DNA of 64,000 nt, from assembly GCF_040054535.1 (NCBI RefSeq), contig NC_090797.1:882001-946000 (forward strand). The letters are read 5' to 3'. Positions 14,499-26,160 of the stretch are shown here, one piece after another. Under the pieces are notes generated by a model. That model did no database searches and had not been told where the DNA came from. It was given only the letters and a program-made list of their open reading frames with translations. A program made the position numbers and the translations under genes. Each line of letters starts with the position of its first letter. The first letter of the stretch is position 1. This DNA comes from Antennarius striatus. Taxonomy: Eukaryota; Chordata; Actinopteri; Lophiiformes; Antennariidae.

Positions 14499-14835
14499 AG
14501 CGGTGTCTGTAGCTGTTAGCGGTGAAGCGACGGAGGAGCAGAAACAAAGAGGAAGTCGTCACATCATTAAATATTCAGGTTGGCAGTGCCACGCCCCCCC
14601 ACTTCACTCGTTTGCAGCGGAATGTTTAAAAAATAATAAATTTAATATGACTGATTAATTTTGTGTGTCCGGGCTCTGATTGGCCGCTGCCTCAGCAGGA
14701 AGTAAACAGGAAGAGGAAGCAGAGGAGGCGGGACCGACCTGGAAGAGGCTGGCGGTGAGCTCCTCCAGCTCCTGGCCGAGCTGGTCGCGCACTTTAGACA
14801 ACCTCTCACACTCCTCATCCTTCAACAGCAGCTCC

Positions 14836-14886
<51 letters not shown>

Positions 14887-15019
14887 AAACAACAGAACAA
14901 CAACCAAACAAAAAACCAACAAAATTAAAATCATGGAATGGAAACAAAAAAGATGGAGAAACAAACGCGTTTAAATAAAAAACGTAACGATGACATCATG
15001 AATGGATGCTCTGCACGCA

Positions 15020-15074
<55 letters not shown>

Positions 15075-15687
15075 CCTCTGGGCCTTGGCCAGCTCCTCCT
15101 TCAGCCTCTCGTTTCCTTTCTCTCGGACCTCCATCACCGACGGGCTGCGGAGTCGTGATAGGCTGTCGCTTAGTGCGCTTAACTCCTCCCCCTCCTCCCC
15201 CAATGGGAGGAGCCCGTCGGCTGACTCCGCCTCCTGTCCCGGCACGCTGTGTGGCATAACCATAGAAACAACAGAGTCCCGTCACATCCGCGGGTTTGAC
15301 TGACTTCAGTTACTTCCTGTCATGTGACCTCACCTCCCATTGTGGCTGTGCCGCGGCGTTGAGTAGACCGGCTGCGTGGGGAGCTGGTCCGCCCGCAGGG
15401 AGGTGGGCAGACCGGGAGGGGGCGGTCCTAAGGTGTGGGTGCGGTACAGAGAAGTGGGCGGGGTGCTGTGGCGGGCAGGGGGGCGCTGCTCCGCCTGGTT
15501 CTGCAGGAAGACAGAAACACGGCTGCAAAACAGATCCAAAAAACACGCCTAACGACGTGTGTGTGTGTGTGTGGGGAGGGGGCGTGGCCAGACTTACCTG
15601 AAGGTCAGGTGTGGTGGGCGAGGCCAAGTTCACCTCATGAAACCCCTCCAGAGTTTCGGCGTTGTTCTGACCGCCGCTGCAGGCCAT
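12819..15687 (-). CDS. rab3ip: Rab3-interacting protein (Rabin8), Rab8 exchange factor
   Basis: Orthologue of RAB3IP/Rabin8, the guanine-nucleotide exchange factor that activates Rab8 during vesicle delivery to the growing cilium. Coding exons in gene order: 15598-15687, 15334-15500, 15075-15246, 14739-14834, 14383-14460, 14083-14295, 13877-14005, 13680-13792, 13311-13410, 12982-13051 and 12819-12901, giving 436 aa. The start is supported by [13 protein letters not shown], as in human. Residues about 130-215 are the Sec2-type coiled coil ([42 protein letters not shown]). The C-terminal half keeps [27 protein letters not shown] and [19 protein letters not shown]. The paralogue RAB3IL1 is less likely because the N-terminus matches RAB3IP. 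(CA/TG)n tracts touch several splice sites, notably the donor at 15074 and the acceptor at 14835. Confidence 0.95.
13563..13586 (-). other. rab3ip: Candidate 24-nt alternative microexon of RAB3IP
   Basis: A 24-nt segment flanked on the minus strand by a CTAG acceptor and a GTGAGT donor, lying between the exons that end in ECGGPK and begin with KCALSG. Its inclusion keeps frame and would change the junction from PKKCAL to [14 protein letters not shown]. The canonical junction without it matches human RAB3IP exactly, so it is either an alternative exon or a chance pair of splice signals. Confidence 0.35.
14838..14882. repeat. (CA)n microsatellite at RAB3IP acceptor
   Basis: A run of about 22 CA units directly next to the 3' splice site of the exon ending at 14834. 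On the gene strand the usual pyrimidine tract is replaced by (GT)n followed by AAG. Confidence 0.9.
15023..15072. repeat. (GT)n microsatellite at RAB3IP donor
   Basis: About 24 GT units. On the gene strand this is a GTACAC donor running straight into (AC)n. Together with the tract at 14838-14882 it brackets one 240-nt intron. Confidence 0.9.
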
Positions 15688-17900
15688 CGCCGCCGCTGTC
15701 GGACATCATACACTCTGTGGGGAAGGGGGGGGCAGCGGTTAGCTGTTAGCAACACTAGCATGTAGCACTCTACACTGGCGTGTAGCTACGCTAGCGTGAA
15801 CATCAGTGGTTAAACTCAGCTACACAGGTGTGCTGGCAGGTTGCTGGTGCATTCACTGACCATAGTGCGGCGGTGAGGACGGGTCCGTTGGGGTCGCTGG
15901 AGGTCAGACGGTCATGTGACGAGTGGACTCAGGTGAAATCAGCGAACAGGCCGACAGGTGAGGACTGTCTGAGAGAGAGACAGGAAATGGATGTTACGCC
16001 CTCTGTGTGCTCAAAGGTCAGCTGAGTCGTCTGTGTTTAAGCCCCGCCCCCTCCAACTATCTGTAAACATCTATAAAAGTTTCCTCTAATAAAAATGAAA
16101 TGCAGATTTGGTCCCGCCCCCCCACAATGTCAATCACTGATCAGATCTGATTGATCGCTATCGGTTACCGTGTTTATGTTGTTCGGTTTCATTCACTGAA
16201 AACAGTCCTGTTGGTGCATTCAGGGACAATCAGACATTTGAAACTTCGGCTGCAGAGTTTATAAATAGATTCATTGAAGGAAATTATTTTGACGTCTCAT
16301 AAAAGTCAGATTGTTTGAATTTGAAAAAAAAAAAAGACAGTTAAACTGCCAAAAAGAGACAAATTAAACACTTTTCTTCTGACAAAATCAAAACTGGATA
16401 CGGTTAATGTTAGAGAAAGATGCTTAGCTATCTCCAACGGGCTAATTAAATGATGTGACACTTCCTGTCCCTGCCACCTGGTCCTCCCGTTTCCATGGAG
16501 ACCAGTCCAGTAGGGCCCGTAGTCACCCGACACTGATGGATGCTGGGTTTGGATCCGGTTACAGCAGCTAATAGTGAAAGGTTCACTCCACAGAATTACA
16601 TCCACGCCCACTGGTGGGTTACATGACCTTCACCCAGCTGACAGACCCGGGTTCGACTCCAGCATCCCCAAAAGAGTCCACCAGAACCTGGTTCTAGAAG
16701 ACATCCGGGATCTGTCACCTGACTAGAACCCAGATCTGAAAAATCCGGATGTACCTGAAGGCAGCGGCTGCAGCAGAATAAATGGGAATATTCCAGGAAT
16801 ATAATCCGGCAGGAACGGGATACAATTCCTCAGGAACCAGAAGCTGAATCTGGTTTTACATCAGAGACCCGTCTGAACGGATCCGGTGTGAAACCAGAAC
16901 ACATAATAAATGTTGAATAATTCGCTTCCGGCTCCGTTTTAAACGTGAATTCTGGTTCTGTTCTCCTGGGACAACAGCACCTCTGTCCGCCCGCGTGACT
17001 TCCGGTTAGCTCATTAGAGTAACGCGGATGCTAACAGGCTAGCTGAATTATCCTCATATGACTCGTTTTGGGGGGGGGGGGGGTGTTAGCCGCGGCTAGC
17101 GTGTGTGTGAAACGTTAGCGCGGAGGGGCCAACATACTAGCAGCTAATCGCCGCTGAAACGCTAATTATCGAGCTAACGTCAGTTAGCATCAGGCTCATT
17201 CACGAGCCTGTTAGTAGCATGTGAGCTACAAACAACCGACTCAATCCGTCACAACAATGAACGTCTCCATCCGTCATGTTTTGTTTTTATTCCTACACTG
17301 GGGATTAGCGGGGAGGGTGGTTCCATTTCCGGCCACAGACTAAACCCAAACACGGTTGGCTGGTTTCACGAGCAACACGGGAGAAATAATGTTCCTTTTT
17401 ACACTCAAATAGCGGTAAATGTGCATAAACACCTGCATTCACGATGTGCGCCTGTTTGTTTCAATGCAAGGAGAGAGGATGTGCGCCAGGCGGCTGGTGT
17501 CCGACAATGGAAGCATCACTCCAATGCTGCATTTGTATGTAGCCCGACAGGCAAACCGAGCTAGCAACTTCACAACTTAGCTTTCATGAACAACCACCGG
17601 GATAACCGGTTAGCCGTGACTCACCGGACGTCTGCGCGGACAGCGGGCCAGCCGGTCGGCGTCCCTCCCGTTAACGATCCGAACCAGCCCGTCAGACAAA
17701 CGGGCGAGCGAACCGGAGCAGCTGTCGACGCAAACCGTAGCGGGTTTACTCCAATGAAGGGAGGTGCGTTCAGGGACGGCTGGGGAATAACACCACACAT
17801 ACAAAAACAACAAAATCACATCATTCGTGAGTCGGAAACATTTTTAAAACATTTGTGGTAACTTTATCCCACTAATCTCAAATAATCACTCCTTTGTTGA
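15688..17900 (-). promoter_or_regulatory. rab3ip: RAB3IP 5' region and likely promoter
   Basis: A minus-strand acceptor just after 15715 places 28 nt of 5' UTR before the start codon, so at least one noncoding exon lies upstream. Within that UTR an ATGATG at about 15704-15709 opens a 25-codon frame overlapping the true start in another frame. CpG-rich sequence with a poly-G run (about 17070-17085) at 16950-17760 is the best promoter candidate. No other protein gene is recognised, and the first-exon position is not determined. Confidence 0.4.
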
Positions 17901-18291
17901 ACTAACCTGCTGTTGGCTGGGAAATTCGGAGCCACTTGAGAAATTGGCGGTTTGATTCTGACGTCAATGAAATAAACTAAAGTTAAAACAAAAGTTAAAA
18001 CAACACCCGTGTTGTTGTTTGTTTCCTGCACACAGGACGAACAACAAGCGACAAGGTTAGCAGATAACTTCCAAAACAATAAATTAATTAAAAGTGCTGG
18101 ATCATATATTTATTTGTGTTAATAGACAGCATTAATATTCTCATCCTGACGTCATCTGGGAGGCCCCGAAGGTGAAGTTTAAATGTCCCACTGTTCCTGA
18201 ATCCATCCCAGTTAAACTATACAGTAAATGCGTGAGTGACCAACTTTCCATCACTCGCGTCAACTCCCAATATTTGCACTAATACCTGGAT

Positions 18292-18404
<113 letters not shown>

Positions 18405-18485
18405 CTTAGAGGCTGTGGGTGGAGTTTTCTTGCGTTTTTATCCCGTGCGTAAAGCGCCACCGCGGGGTTATTGCGCACACGGAGC

Positions 18486-18542
18486 GCACCGGGACGGAGA
18501 CGCACCGGGACGGAGACGCACCGGGACGGAGACGCACCGGGA
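18486..18542 (+). repeat. 16-bp minisatellite GCACCGGGACGGAGAC
   Basis: About 3.6 perfect or near-perfect copies of a GC-rich 16-bp unit starting at 18486, 18502, 18518 and 18534. It lies in the presumed 5' leader of the PROSER2-like gene, where it would make the leader strongly structured. Confidence 0.9.
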
Positions 18543-18629
18543 CTCCTCCAGGAAAAAGTTTTGATGCTGGTCGTGAAAGAAAACGTTGACAAACTGATTT
18601 TAGGATGAGCGGCCTGCGGAGAATCGGAG
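18543..18629 (+). other. Probable noncoding first exon of the PROSER2-like gene
   Basis: The stretch ends at a strong GAG|GTGAGT donor at 18629. It contains an ATG at 18605 that, spliced to the acceptor at 19776, gives an 11-codon frame with an early stop, so it would act as an upstream frame. Its 5' limit is not known. Confidence 0.4.
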
Positions 18630-19776
18630 GTGAGTCCTTGAGCTGAATCACGGTCATCTTTTATAGGTTTAATTGATTACCTATTACCAATAATCATCCT
18701 ATCGGACAATATTCACAGAATATTCTTCATGAGGCAATAAGGAAGCGTAAATATTAGCTTCATCCTGTAAATAAATTGAATTATTTTGTATTAAAAGACA
18801 CGGAATTAAAATGTGTCAGTACGAAAAACTCTTAATCAATTTAAATCTAAACATTTCAACCAATCAGAATTTGGAAGCTGTTTTATTTTAATCTGTATTT
18901 ACAGCATATCTGTGGTCTATGAGTCAGATTTATAAAGGTCCAAAATGTAAAACCAAGCACATCACCTGAAGGTTTGAACGTCATTTGCTGTTTTTTTCTG
19001 GATAATGTAATTAGTGAATAAAAATATAAACGGATAAAAAGTGGAGCCATTTAAATAAAATATGTAAAAATACAGAGAGAAATCTAAAGCGAGTCGACGA
19101 CAGCTGGAACAGGAAGTTTCAGCTCTGACCCGACAGAAACATGGTGATTTTATATGTTATTGATCTTTTATCGCCAACCCAGTACAGGTAACTGACCAGT
19201 TATCGATTAAATTAAATTAAACAGTGAAGAACCGGACCAATCAGGTCGTCCTCGTGGATTTGATTGGTGACATCATCATCAGACAAGCAAGGAGAGACGT
19301 GCGTTCATTTCACCTTCAGGAGCCGGTTCTGCAGCTCCCAGTTCCAGGCTAACGGGTCCGTCCGGTGTCTCTCTGTTGTCCCTCCGGTGGACACCTTTGG
19401 AGGAGGTGTGGAGAGCAGCAAAGCATTATGGGTATCTGTCAGTATCTTCATCTCCACCAGGAAGGCTACACCCGTTTCCGTTTGATTAAACATTACTGGA
19501 CCATAATGGGAAGACAAATGCGTTAAACTTTGCGGAAATTTATTTCCAAACTTCCTGGATGGGCGGAGCTTAAGCCAGGTGAGCTTGAGTTCTTCCTCTC
19601 AGGTTTAAACGAGTGTTAAAGGTCTAAAGAGGAGAATCTCTCCTCTACAACAGTCTAATAAACACCAACTGTCATCCGATCACAACGACAGTTTGGTGTT
19701 TGACCTTGACCCTGACGACCTCCTCTGGAGGTCATGTAAACGTCCGTCCAATCACGTCTCGTCTCTCTGTCTCCAG
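18630..19776 (+). other. Intron or upstream region of the PROSER2-like gene
   Basis: AT-rich, with no recognisable coding or RNA gene and no mobile element that I can name. Confidence 0.4.
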
Positions 19777-19903
19777 GCTTTTGCTGAAAACCGGATCGGA
19801 TGATCCTTCAGAGGAAGGTCGGATGTGAGTCTCGCTCTGTCGCAGAACCCCCCCAGGAACACCCGACCCTCCGTGAGATGTCCACCTGACCTCTGACCCC
19901 ACC

Positions 19904-22900
19904 ATGGACCTCCGTCGGTATGGCAACCGTCCCCTCCGCCACGGGGTCAATGGGGGTACCGGCCGAAACCCCCGGCAGGAAGTAAGCATTTAAGATAATT
20001 ATCTAGATTAGAACACTTCAGCGTCCAGGAAGTACACTTTCAGAATAAAATTCCTTAGTAGACTTTCAAAATAAAGCACCACTAGCTTGGCTGTGTGGCG
20101 GCCTGCAGGTGGTGAGAAAAGAGACGCGTTCTGTCGTCTCCCAGTAAACACAGAGCATATCAGTTGAACAGCTGATGATTCAACCTGTCGTCAAGACAAC
20201 CAATCACCACGGACGCGGAGAGGCGAAGCCCGCCCAGCAGCGCTGAGGCTTCTCGTGTGCGGCGCGGCGACATTCATGGGTTGTCAACGCGCGACGCGGC
20301 GGAACCGGTTGGACCACAGGTTTGTGGATCCTGAGCTGCTTCGCCACAAAAGACGCGAATCCTCTCCAGCTGAAACCGGCAGCGCGGCGTTTGTCATCGC
20401 TGCGGTTTCAGGTGGGCATTCCTGTGGGCGTGGCCACCTGCCCAGCAAAACAAAAGCTCTCTGTAAACTTGCCCAGGCACTTTTTTTGGGGGGGGGAGCA
20501 GATGTCCCGTTTCTGAAGGTCATCGCCTCTGAATCCTCAGATGAAGCACAGCTTCATATTTACCAAACATAGCTTAGCTTAGCTTAGCTGGAAGCTAAAT
20601 CCTCTGAAGCTTTAATGAATACGTTAGCTCATGTTTAGTCCACACACATAAAACAAGGGTCATAACCACCGTTTACGTTTGAATAATTTGTGTTTCTGGT
20701 GCGAAGCTCCTCCCACAACGACCCGCGTGTGTGCAGATTAAGATAACGTAGAAACACCAGATTTAATCCAGCTAACTGATAAAAGTTATTACTTTCACGT
20801 TAGTGACTATTAGTAATGCTCATATTGTTCAGTATCTAAAGCAAACATGAATTATTCACAGGGTTTAACCAAACAATCGATGAATATCTATTTAAAGGCG
20901 GTTTATTCGTGGTCACAGGGGATACACTCTTCTGTAGCGCCGTGTGGTTTGGCTTCAGCTCCATCTCTATCTGGTGACATCAGCGGTGCTGTGACTGGAG
21001 CGCCCATTGTGTCGCCGGTCAGAGGCGGCTCTGTGTCGGACAGGTAGCCGCGGAGGTGAAGCCCGGATGGGGCAGTGGGGGGGGGGCAGAAGAGAGGGGC
21101 ATTTATTTAGGCTGGGGAAGAAGGTGGGAGGGGTGGGGAGGCAGGAACAAACAGGCCTGTGTTCCCACTGTACACACGACTACTGTATGAGGGCGGAGAG
21201 GCGGGGCTTCAACACGGGGTCAGTGATGGGGGGCGGGGGGGGCACAAACCTGGTGCTGCAACATCAGAGGGTATGCTAATCCTAGCCGCTCCTACGTGGC
21301 TACGGTTTGAAAAATAACAGCAATGAAAGTATGTTTAAGTGTTTTGTTTGCTAAGCTAAACAGCTAAATGAGGCACTAGCATTAGCATAGCGGTTCTAAT
21401 CGTACGCTTTTTCTAATCTTTCGTACGAAACCTGGACAAACTAACTAGCGCTGCATTTCAAGACAATGATGCTAGTCTTTGTGTTCTGAATGTCTAGTGT
21501 TTGGACCCTGGATGTGTATTAATTCACCACACATATAATTAGAATTTATAATATAACATGTTTTTCAGCGGTAAGGGGTAAATATTCATTCATTCATTTA
21601 ATTCCACATTTTTGATGGACCCCAGTTAACTTAAACCCTTGGATATTTCCACAAAACTTATTTTAGAGAGAGTTAAAGTACTATTAAAGTACCTGCACCT
21701 AACCTGACATTTAAGCTATGATTGGCTAACAATGGCCACTCCTTAGCTGAGCTGTTAGCAAACGTCATCATCATCCATGAGTAGGTAGACAACAAACTTT
21801 CTGGACATCATCATTTTGGCAACAGAATCAAGTCTTGAGTTTAAATGAACTTCAGTGTTAGCATGAAATGCTTATACCCCTGAACCCCTGTAAGCGACTA
21901 GCAGCCCCCTCCCTCTACTTCATCAAACTAATGTAAAATGTTCTGCAACTCAACAGGATGATTCGCTGCACTTTCTCAGCCAGGAGGAGAAGGAATGCCT
22001 CCGGTTTTTCGAAGACACCATCGGCTCGCTGGAAGCCAGCCTGGAGGAGAACGACCTCAGGCAGACGAGTACGACACCAGTAAACGCTGGAAGGGCGATG
22101 GAAGAGGTTGATGGACCACTAACCTCGAGTCCCACCCAACTTAGCATTATGGCCTCCCCTCTGGCCAGACCTCTGAGTCCAAAGGACCAGGATATAATAG
22201 ACCTGGTCCGCCCAGAACTGGATATGGCGCAACCAAGAGAGCCAATGTTTAATCCCACCAACCCAGGTAGGTCTAAGAATCAGAGAACCCTAACAATTTA
22301 TTCCCAGCTCCCGGAGATGTGACCCTTTCTAGCTTTTCAGTTTGCCATTTGTTTTTCCTCACAGATTTCCAGAGTATGCTGTCGACCCCTTCGAGCCACT
22401 TTGAGATAAAGCCAAAGCGTGACTCGACGGTAAGCTTTCCTTCAGAGTACAATTCTCTCATGCCGAGTGGCAACTATGGGTCGACCGACAGCCACTACCA
22501 CCCTCCTGGCTCCGTCCCCACCCCAGTCCTGATTGCCCAGAAGATCGCCGAGAGCCAGGCAGGTGGAGCCTCTAGCATAGACCCTAGCACACTGCTCCGC
22601 CGCTGCAACCAGGAGTCTGAAACAAAGTCCAGCCTCAGCACTGATTCTACCCTCAAACAAGGGCCACCGCCCTTTGCTAGGACCAACCGCTTTCCAGTTA
22701 GCGTTAACATGCTCCTTGGAAACAAGGATCTACAACATCCACCACAGTCTAACCTGAGCATCCAGGAGAGACGGGGGCAAACAAATCTAACAGGGTCCCA
22801 GCCTCTCCTGCAAGACGTCTCCCAGCAGAACAAGGAGACGACCCTGAATAAAATTCCCAGACGCAGCATCTCCTTCAAGGACCCGTCACCTGACAAATCC

Positions 22901-24277
22901 AGGATGGAGGCCTTATCTAAACTGGGTCTGACAAGGAACCGAGCCATGTCAGGAGGTCAGTCGCTCCTCAGCCCAGACCCCTACCTGGATCCTTTCACAC
23001 ACGGAAAAACAAGGGCTGAACCCGTGGTGGCCAGCGTCTCTCCAGTATCAGAAACCAGTGTCAACTTACCAGAAGCCAATGTTGCCAACGTTCCCCAAGT
23101 TACCAGCGTTGCTAACGTTACCAATGTTGCTGATGTTACCAATGCTCCCAATGTTGCTAATCCTACCCATGTTGCCAGTGCATCCAATGTTGGGAATTCG
23201 GGTTTAGTTACAAATGTTGCCAGTCTTGCAAATGTGGCCAATGTTGCCAATGCACCCAAAATTACTAATGTTACCAATGCAACCAATGTTGCCAATATGG
23301 ACAATGTTGCCAATGCATCCAATATTACAAATATGGGCAATGTCACCAGTGTCGCCATTACACCCAATATTGCAAAAATGGGCAATGTTGCCAGTGTTTC
23401 CAATACACTCAACATTACCAGTTTTGCCAATTCACCTAATATTGCCAACGTTGGAAATACGGCCAGTGTTGCCGATCCAGCCAATCTGGCGACACCAACT
23501 TTGAGTCAGATTAGCGTTGACAGGAGACCGGAGGCCCCGCAGACATCTCCCCTCAGCGGTAATGAAACTAGAAACCTCCAAAGGAGCCCCTCACCTCCAG
23601 GGGCCACACAGAGCCTTGCCTTTCCACCTCCTTTGGAAAAGGAGGCACCTGGTTATCCACTGCCGCCACCACCGCCACCACCAGAGGTCTCTTCACTCGA
23701 ATTTAACAGCTACGGAGGGAAATCTCTCATGGTCAACCCGTCTTGCACTTCCAAGAGTGAACCTGCAACCTCTCCAGTGACGCAGGAACCCAGAATCCTT
23801 TCGTCTGCCCTTGCAAATCCCTCTCAGTTCAACAGCTTTGGAGGGAAATCCAAAGTGGTGACCCCAGTTCCTGTGGTGGTAAACCAAAGCGACCTTCCTG
23901 ACATCCTCAGCTCTCATCTCGACAAAAGCCAAACCCTACCCTCCAAATCTCAATTACCATCTGCTGAGCTTAACAGTTACGGAGGAAAGAGTCGAACCAT
24001 CAACCCTTCCAGTGGCGTAAGTCGTCCTTTAAGTACCCCTGGTAGGACCCTCAAAGCTCCAGCCCCAGCCCCGGCCCCGAAACCTTCTCGGCACTCCTAT
24101 CACGGCACTACTCTTCCCCCGAAAACCGCTGCGACCGCCTTATCTCCCGAACGCAAGCCGAGGTCCGGCTCGTTGTTTCGTCCCCAAAGCATCACGGTTC
24201 AGTTTTCTGGACGGAGCGGGTCAGAAGAGTTGCGTCGGGATGCATTGAGGAAATTGGGGCTCCTGAAAGACTCTTGA
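19904..24277 (+). CDS. proser2: PROSER2/SARG-family proline- and serine-rich protein
   Basis: Coding exons 19904-19981, 21957-22266 and 22365-24277 give 766 aa. The family is shown by an N-terminal block DDSLHFLSQEEKECLRFFED followed by TIGSLE, and by a C-terminal LRRDALRKLGLLKDS, both shared with the SARG (C1orf116)/PROSER2 family of poorly understood, largely disordered proteins. Position next to UPF2, as PROSER2 is in human, favours PROSER2 over SARG. Three copies of an NS(Y/F)GGKS motif (about 23706, 23829 and 23970) are followed by a proline two to four residues on. A run of about 140 residues made of NVAN/NVTN-type units (23066-23500) is a coding minisatellite absent from the human proteins as I recall them. 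A polyproline stretch lies near 23660. The first coding exon (MDLRRYGNRPLRHG...) is joined by phase and splice signals only and is less certain. Confidence 0.8.
19982..21956 (+). other. Intron 1 of the PROSER2-like coding region
   Basis: A 2-kb intron with G-rich patches near 20490 and 21080-21240 and a short AGCTTAGCTT tandem near 20573. I see no gene in it. Confidence 0.5.
23066..23500 (+). repeat. Coding minisatellite encoding NVAN-type repeats
   Basis: Imperfect 9- to 18-bp units related to AATGTTGCCAATGC, all in one frame, encoding chains such as NVANVANAPKITNVTNATN. The frame stays open across the whole tract, so repeat gain and loss has occurred in multiples of three. Confidence 0.9.
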
Positions 24278-26160
24278 TAAACTCTGGTATGTTGGCGTCT
24301 CCTGGACGGACGGTGCGCACCTTCTGGAGGGAGGCTAGGCGCCGAGACCGACCTATCCAGATTCTGTAAGAAGTTACTTCCTGGTCATGAAACAAGAATG
24401 ACTGGCTCCTCCTATTGTAAAACGCATTGCTGTCTCAATTCTCGACTATAAACTGCTTTACGTTGCCTCTGACCCAGTTTACCTGTTCGTTTACCTGTTT
24501 ATTTATCTGCACAACAGAGTGGGTTGTTGATGAAACAAAACATCACATCACAAATCTCGCAAAAGCCCACAAAGGAGTCAGTCTGTTTCTCAGTTCTTCC
24601 TGTTATCCATGAACTTCCTTTAGTCCTGCTGGGAATTGTAGTTTTTATCAAATATTATTCAAACAGGAAGAAACAGACTATTGGGGACTATTTCCAGCAG
24701 TGGATTAATACGTATTATTTATTATATGTGGTGTTTCTGTCTCTAAGACAAGTCAAAATAAACTACCAGTAGATTGTGTTCATCTTTATGGTTTGAAAAT
24801 ATTATCGTTTGTTTTAAAGAGAAAGTTATCAAGGGTAAAAAGAGGAACTGGAAAATCCCCAAGCAGGAAATTTGTATTAGTTTTAATTAAAAACATTTAT
24901 TTGTATATTAAAGTAAAATGGAAAAGATATAAAAAAGACAAGACTAACTTCCAAAAGTAATTTAAGTATTTAGCACAATTTAACATCTACTTTAAATCAA
25001 AATGAGCTCTAGTCCTGAGTAGTCTCAGTGTTTGTGCTCAGTGAATGTGTTGATTTCATGTTAATTCACCTGTTTCATGTTTTCACTGCTTTGTCTCCTG
25101 ACTTTGAAACTTTTTTATGCGCACTTTGATTGAATTTACTTTCCTATAGAGCGATTTTATTCCTATATAAGGAAGCAGGAAGGCAAACATGTGGACGTAA
25201 AGTGAACTGTTCCATCTTTTAAATCTGATAACGGCGAGAAAAAAAAGTTTCCTGGAAGATGTAAATCTGAGCTGGAGGGTATTTTTAACCTCCCCCACCA
25301 AACCACAGACATTGGGACGGGTTTGAGGGCAGGATTTTTTATTTTTTTTTACAGTGGGTAGACTTTTAAACCTGCTTTTTAAGGACGAGCGAACACATTG
25401 TACCAAACACAAACACCAAACCACCAGTCTAGAAATAGTCCAGCTCGCTTCACGCTCGTCCACATCTTTGCTTTTCCATGTGTGTTCATTGTTTTTTGTT
25501 GTGTGTGTGTGTGTCCGTCCTGACTCCGCCCACTGTAGTTCACCTACAGTCATGTTGAAGTATATTTAATTTCGCACAGAGGTACCCAGAATTCCACTGT
25601 GTGACGTTTACAGACTCCGGTTCACTGTAGTTCAGCTACAGTCGTGTTGAAGGACCTGAACAGTTTCTGCGCCGGTGAAAGGGATTTTTAAATATTAGTG
25701 CTGCTACGGTTGTCGGTTCGACTCCCTGGATTCATTCTGCTTGTGTAACGTTGATGTTTGTCACTATTAAACACGATGACGTCACGTCTGTTTGTTTTTA
25801 TTTGACTTGCTCTGGAACGTTGCGTAAAAGTGTGAAATTTTTCAGCTGAGTGGAAACTTACCCGGCGACCCGCTGCTGCAGGAGCGCTGATTGGCTGTCA
25901 GGAATCCCACGCCCAAACTTTAGTGTCTGAAAGGTGCTTTAAAGGGAATGTTAAAAGTTTGCCTCGTAGGATGTGATGATCTTTACAAGAAAATTTAATT
26001 ATACATCAAATCTAATCAATTTGTGTCTCTGACTCCTGATTCATCCACTCCTGTTATCTGAGGACCAATCGCGTGAGCATAAATATATCATTGGTCAGTT
26101 CATTGAAGTAAATTCACTCTTGGACATAGAAACCAATCGGGTGAAGGCGCGTCTGAACAC
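24278..26160. other. PROSER2-like 3' UTR and intergenic region
   Basis: AATAAA at 24757-24762 is a likely polyadenylation signal for the PROSER2-like gene. Beyond it the sequence is AT-rich. Two copies of a 30-bp element (25531-25560 and 25623-25652) each hold a CTGTAG...CTACAG inverted repeat. No protein gene is recognised. Confidence 0.5.

Noticed and set aside
14838-15072. Open frames of repeated THTH or CVCV residues at microsatellites throughout the window
   Set aside because: They are translations of (CA)n and (GT)n, with no gene support.
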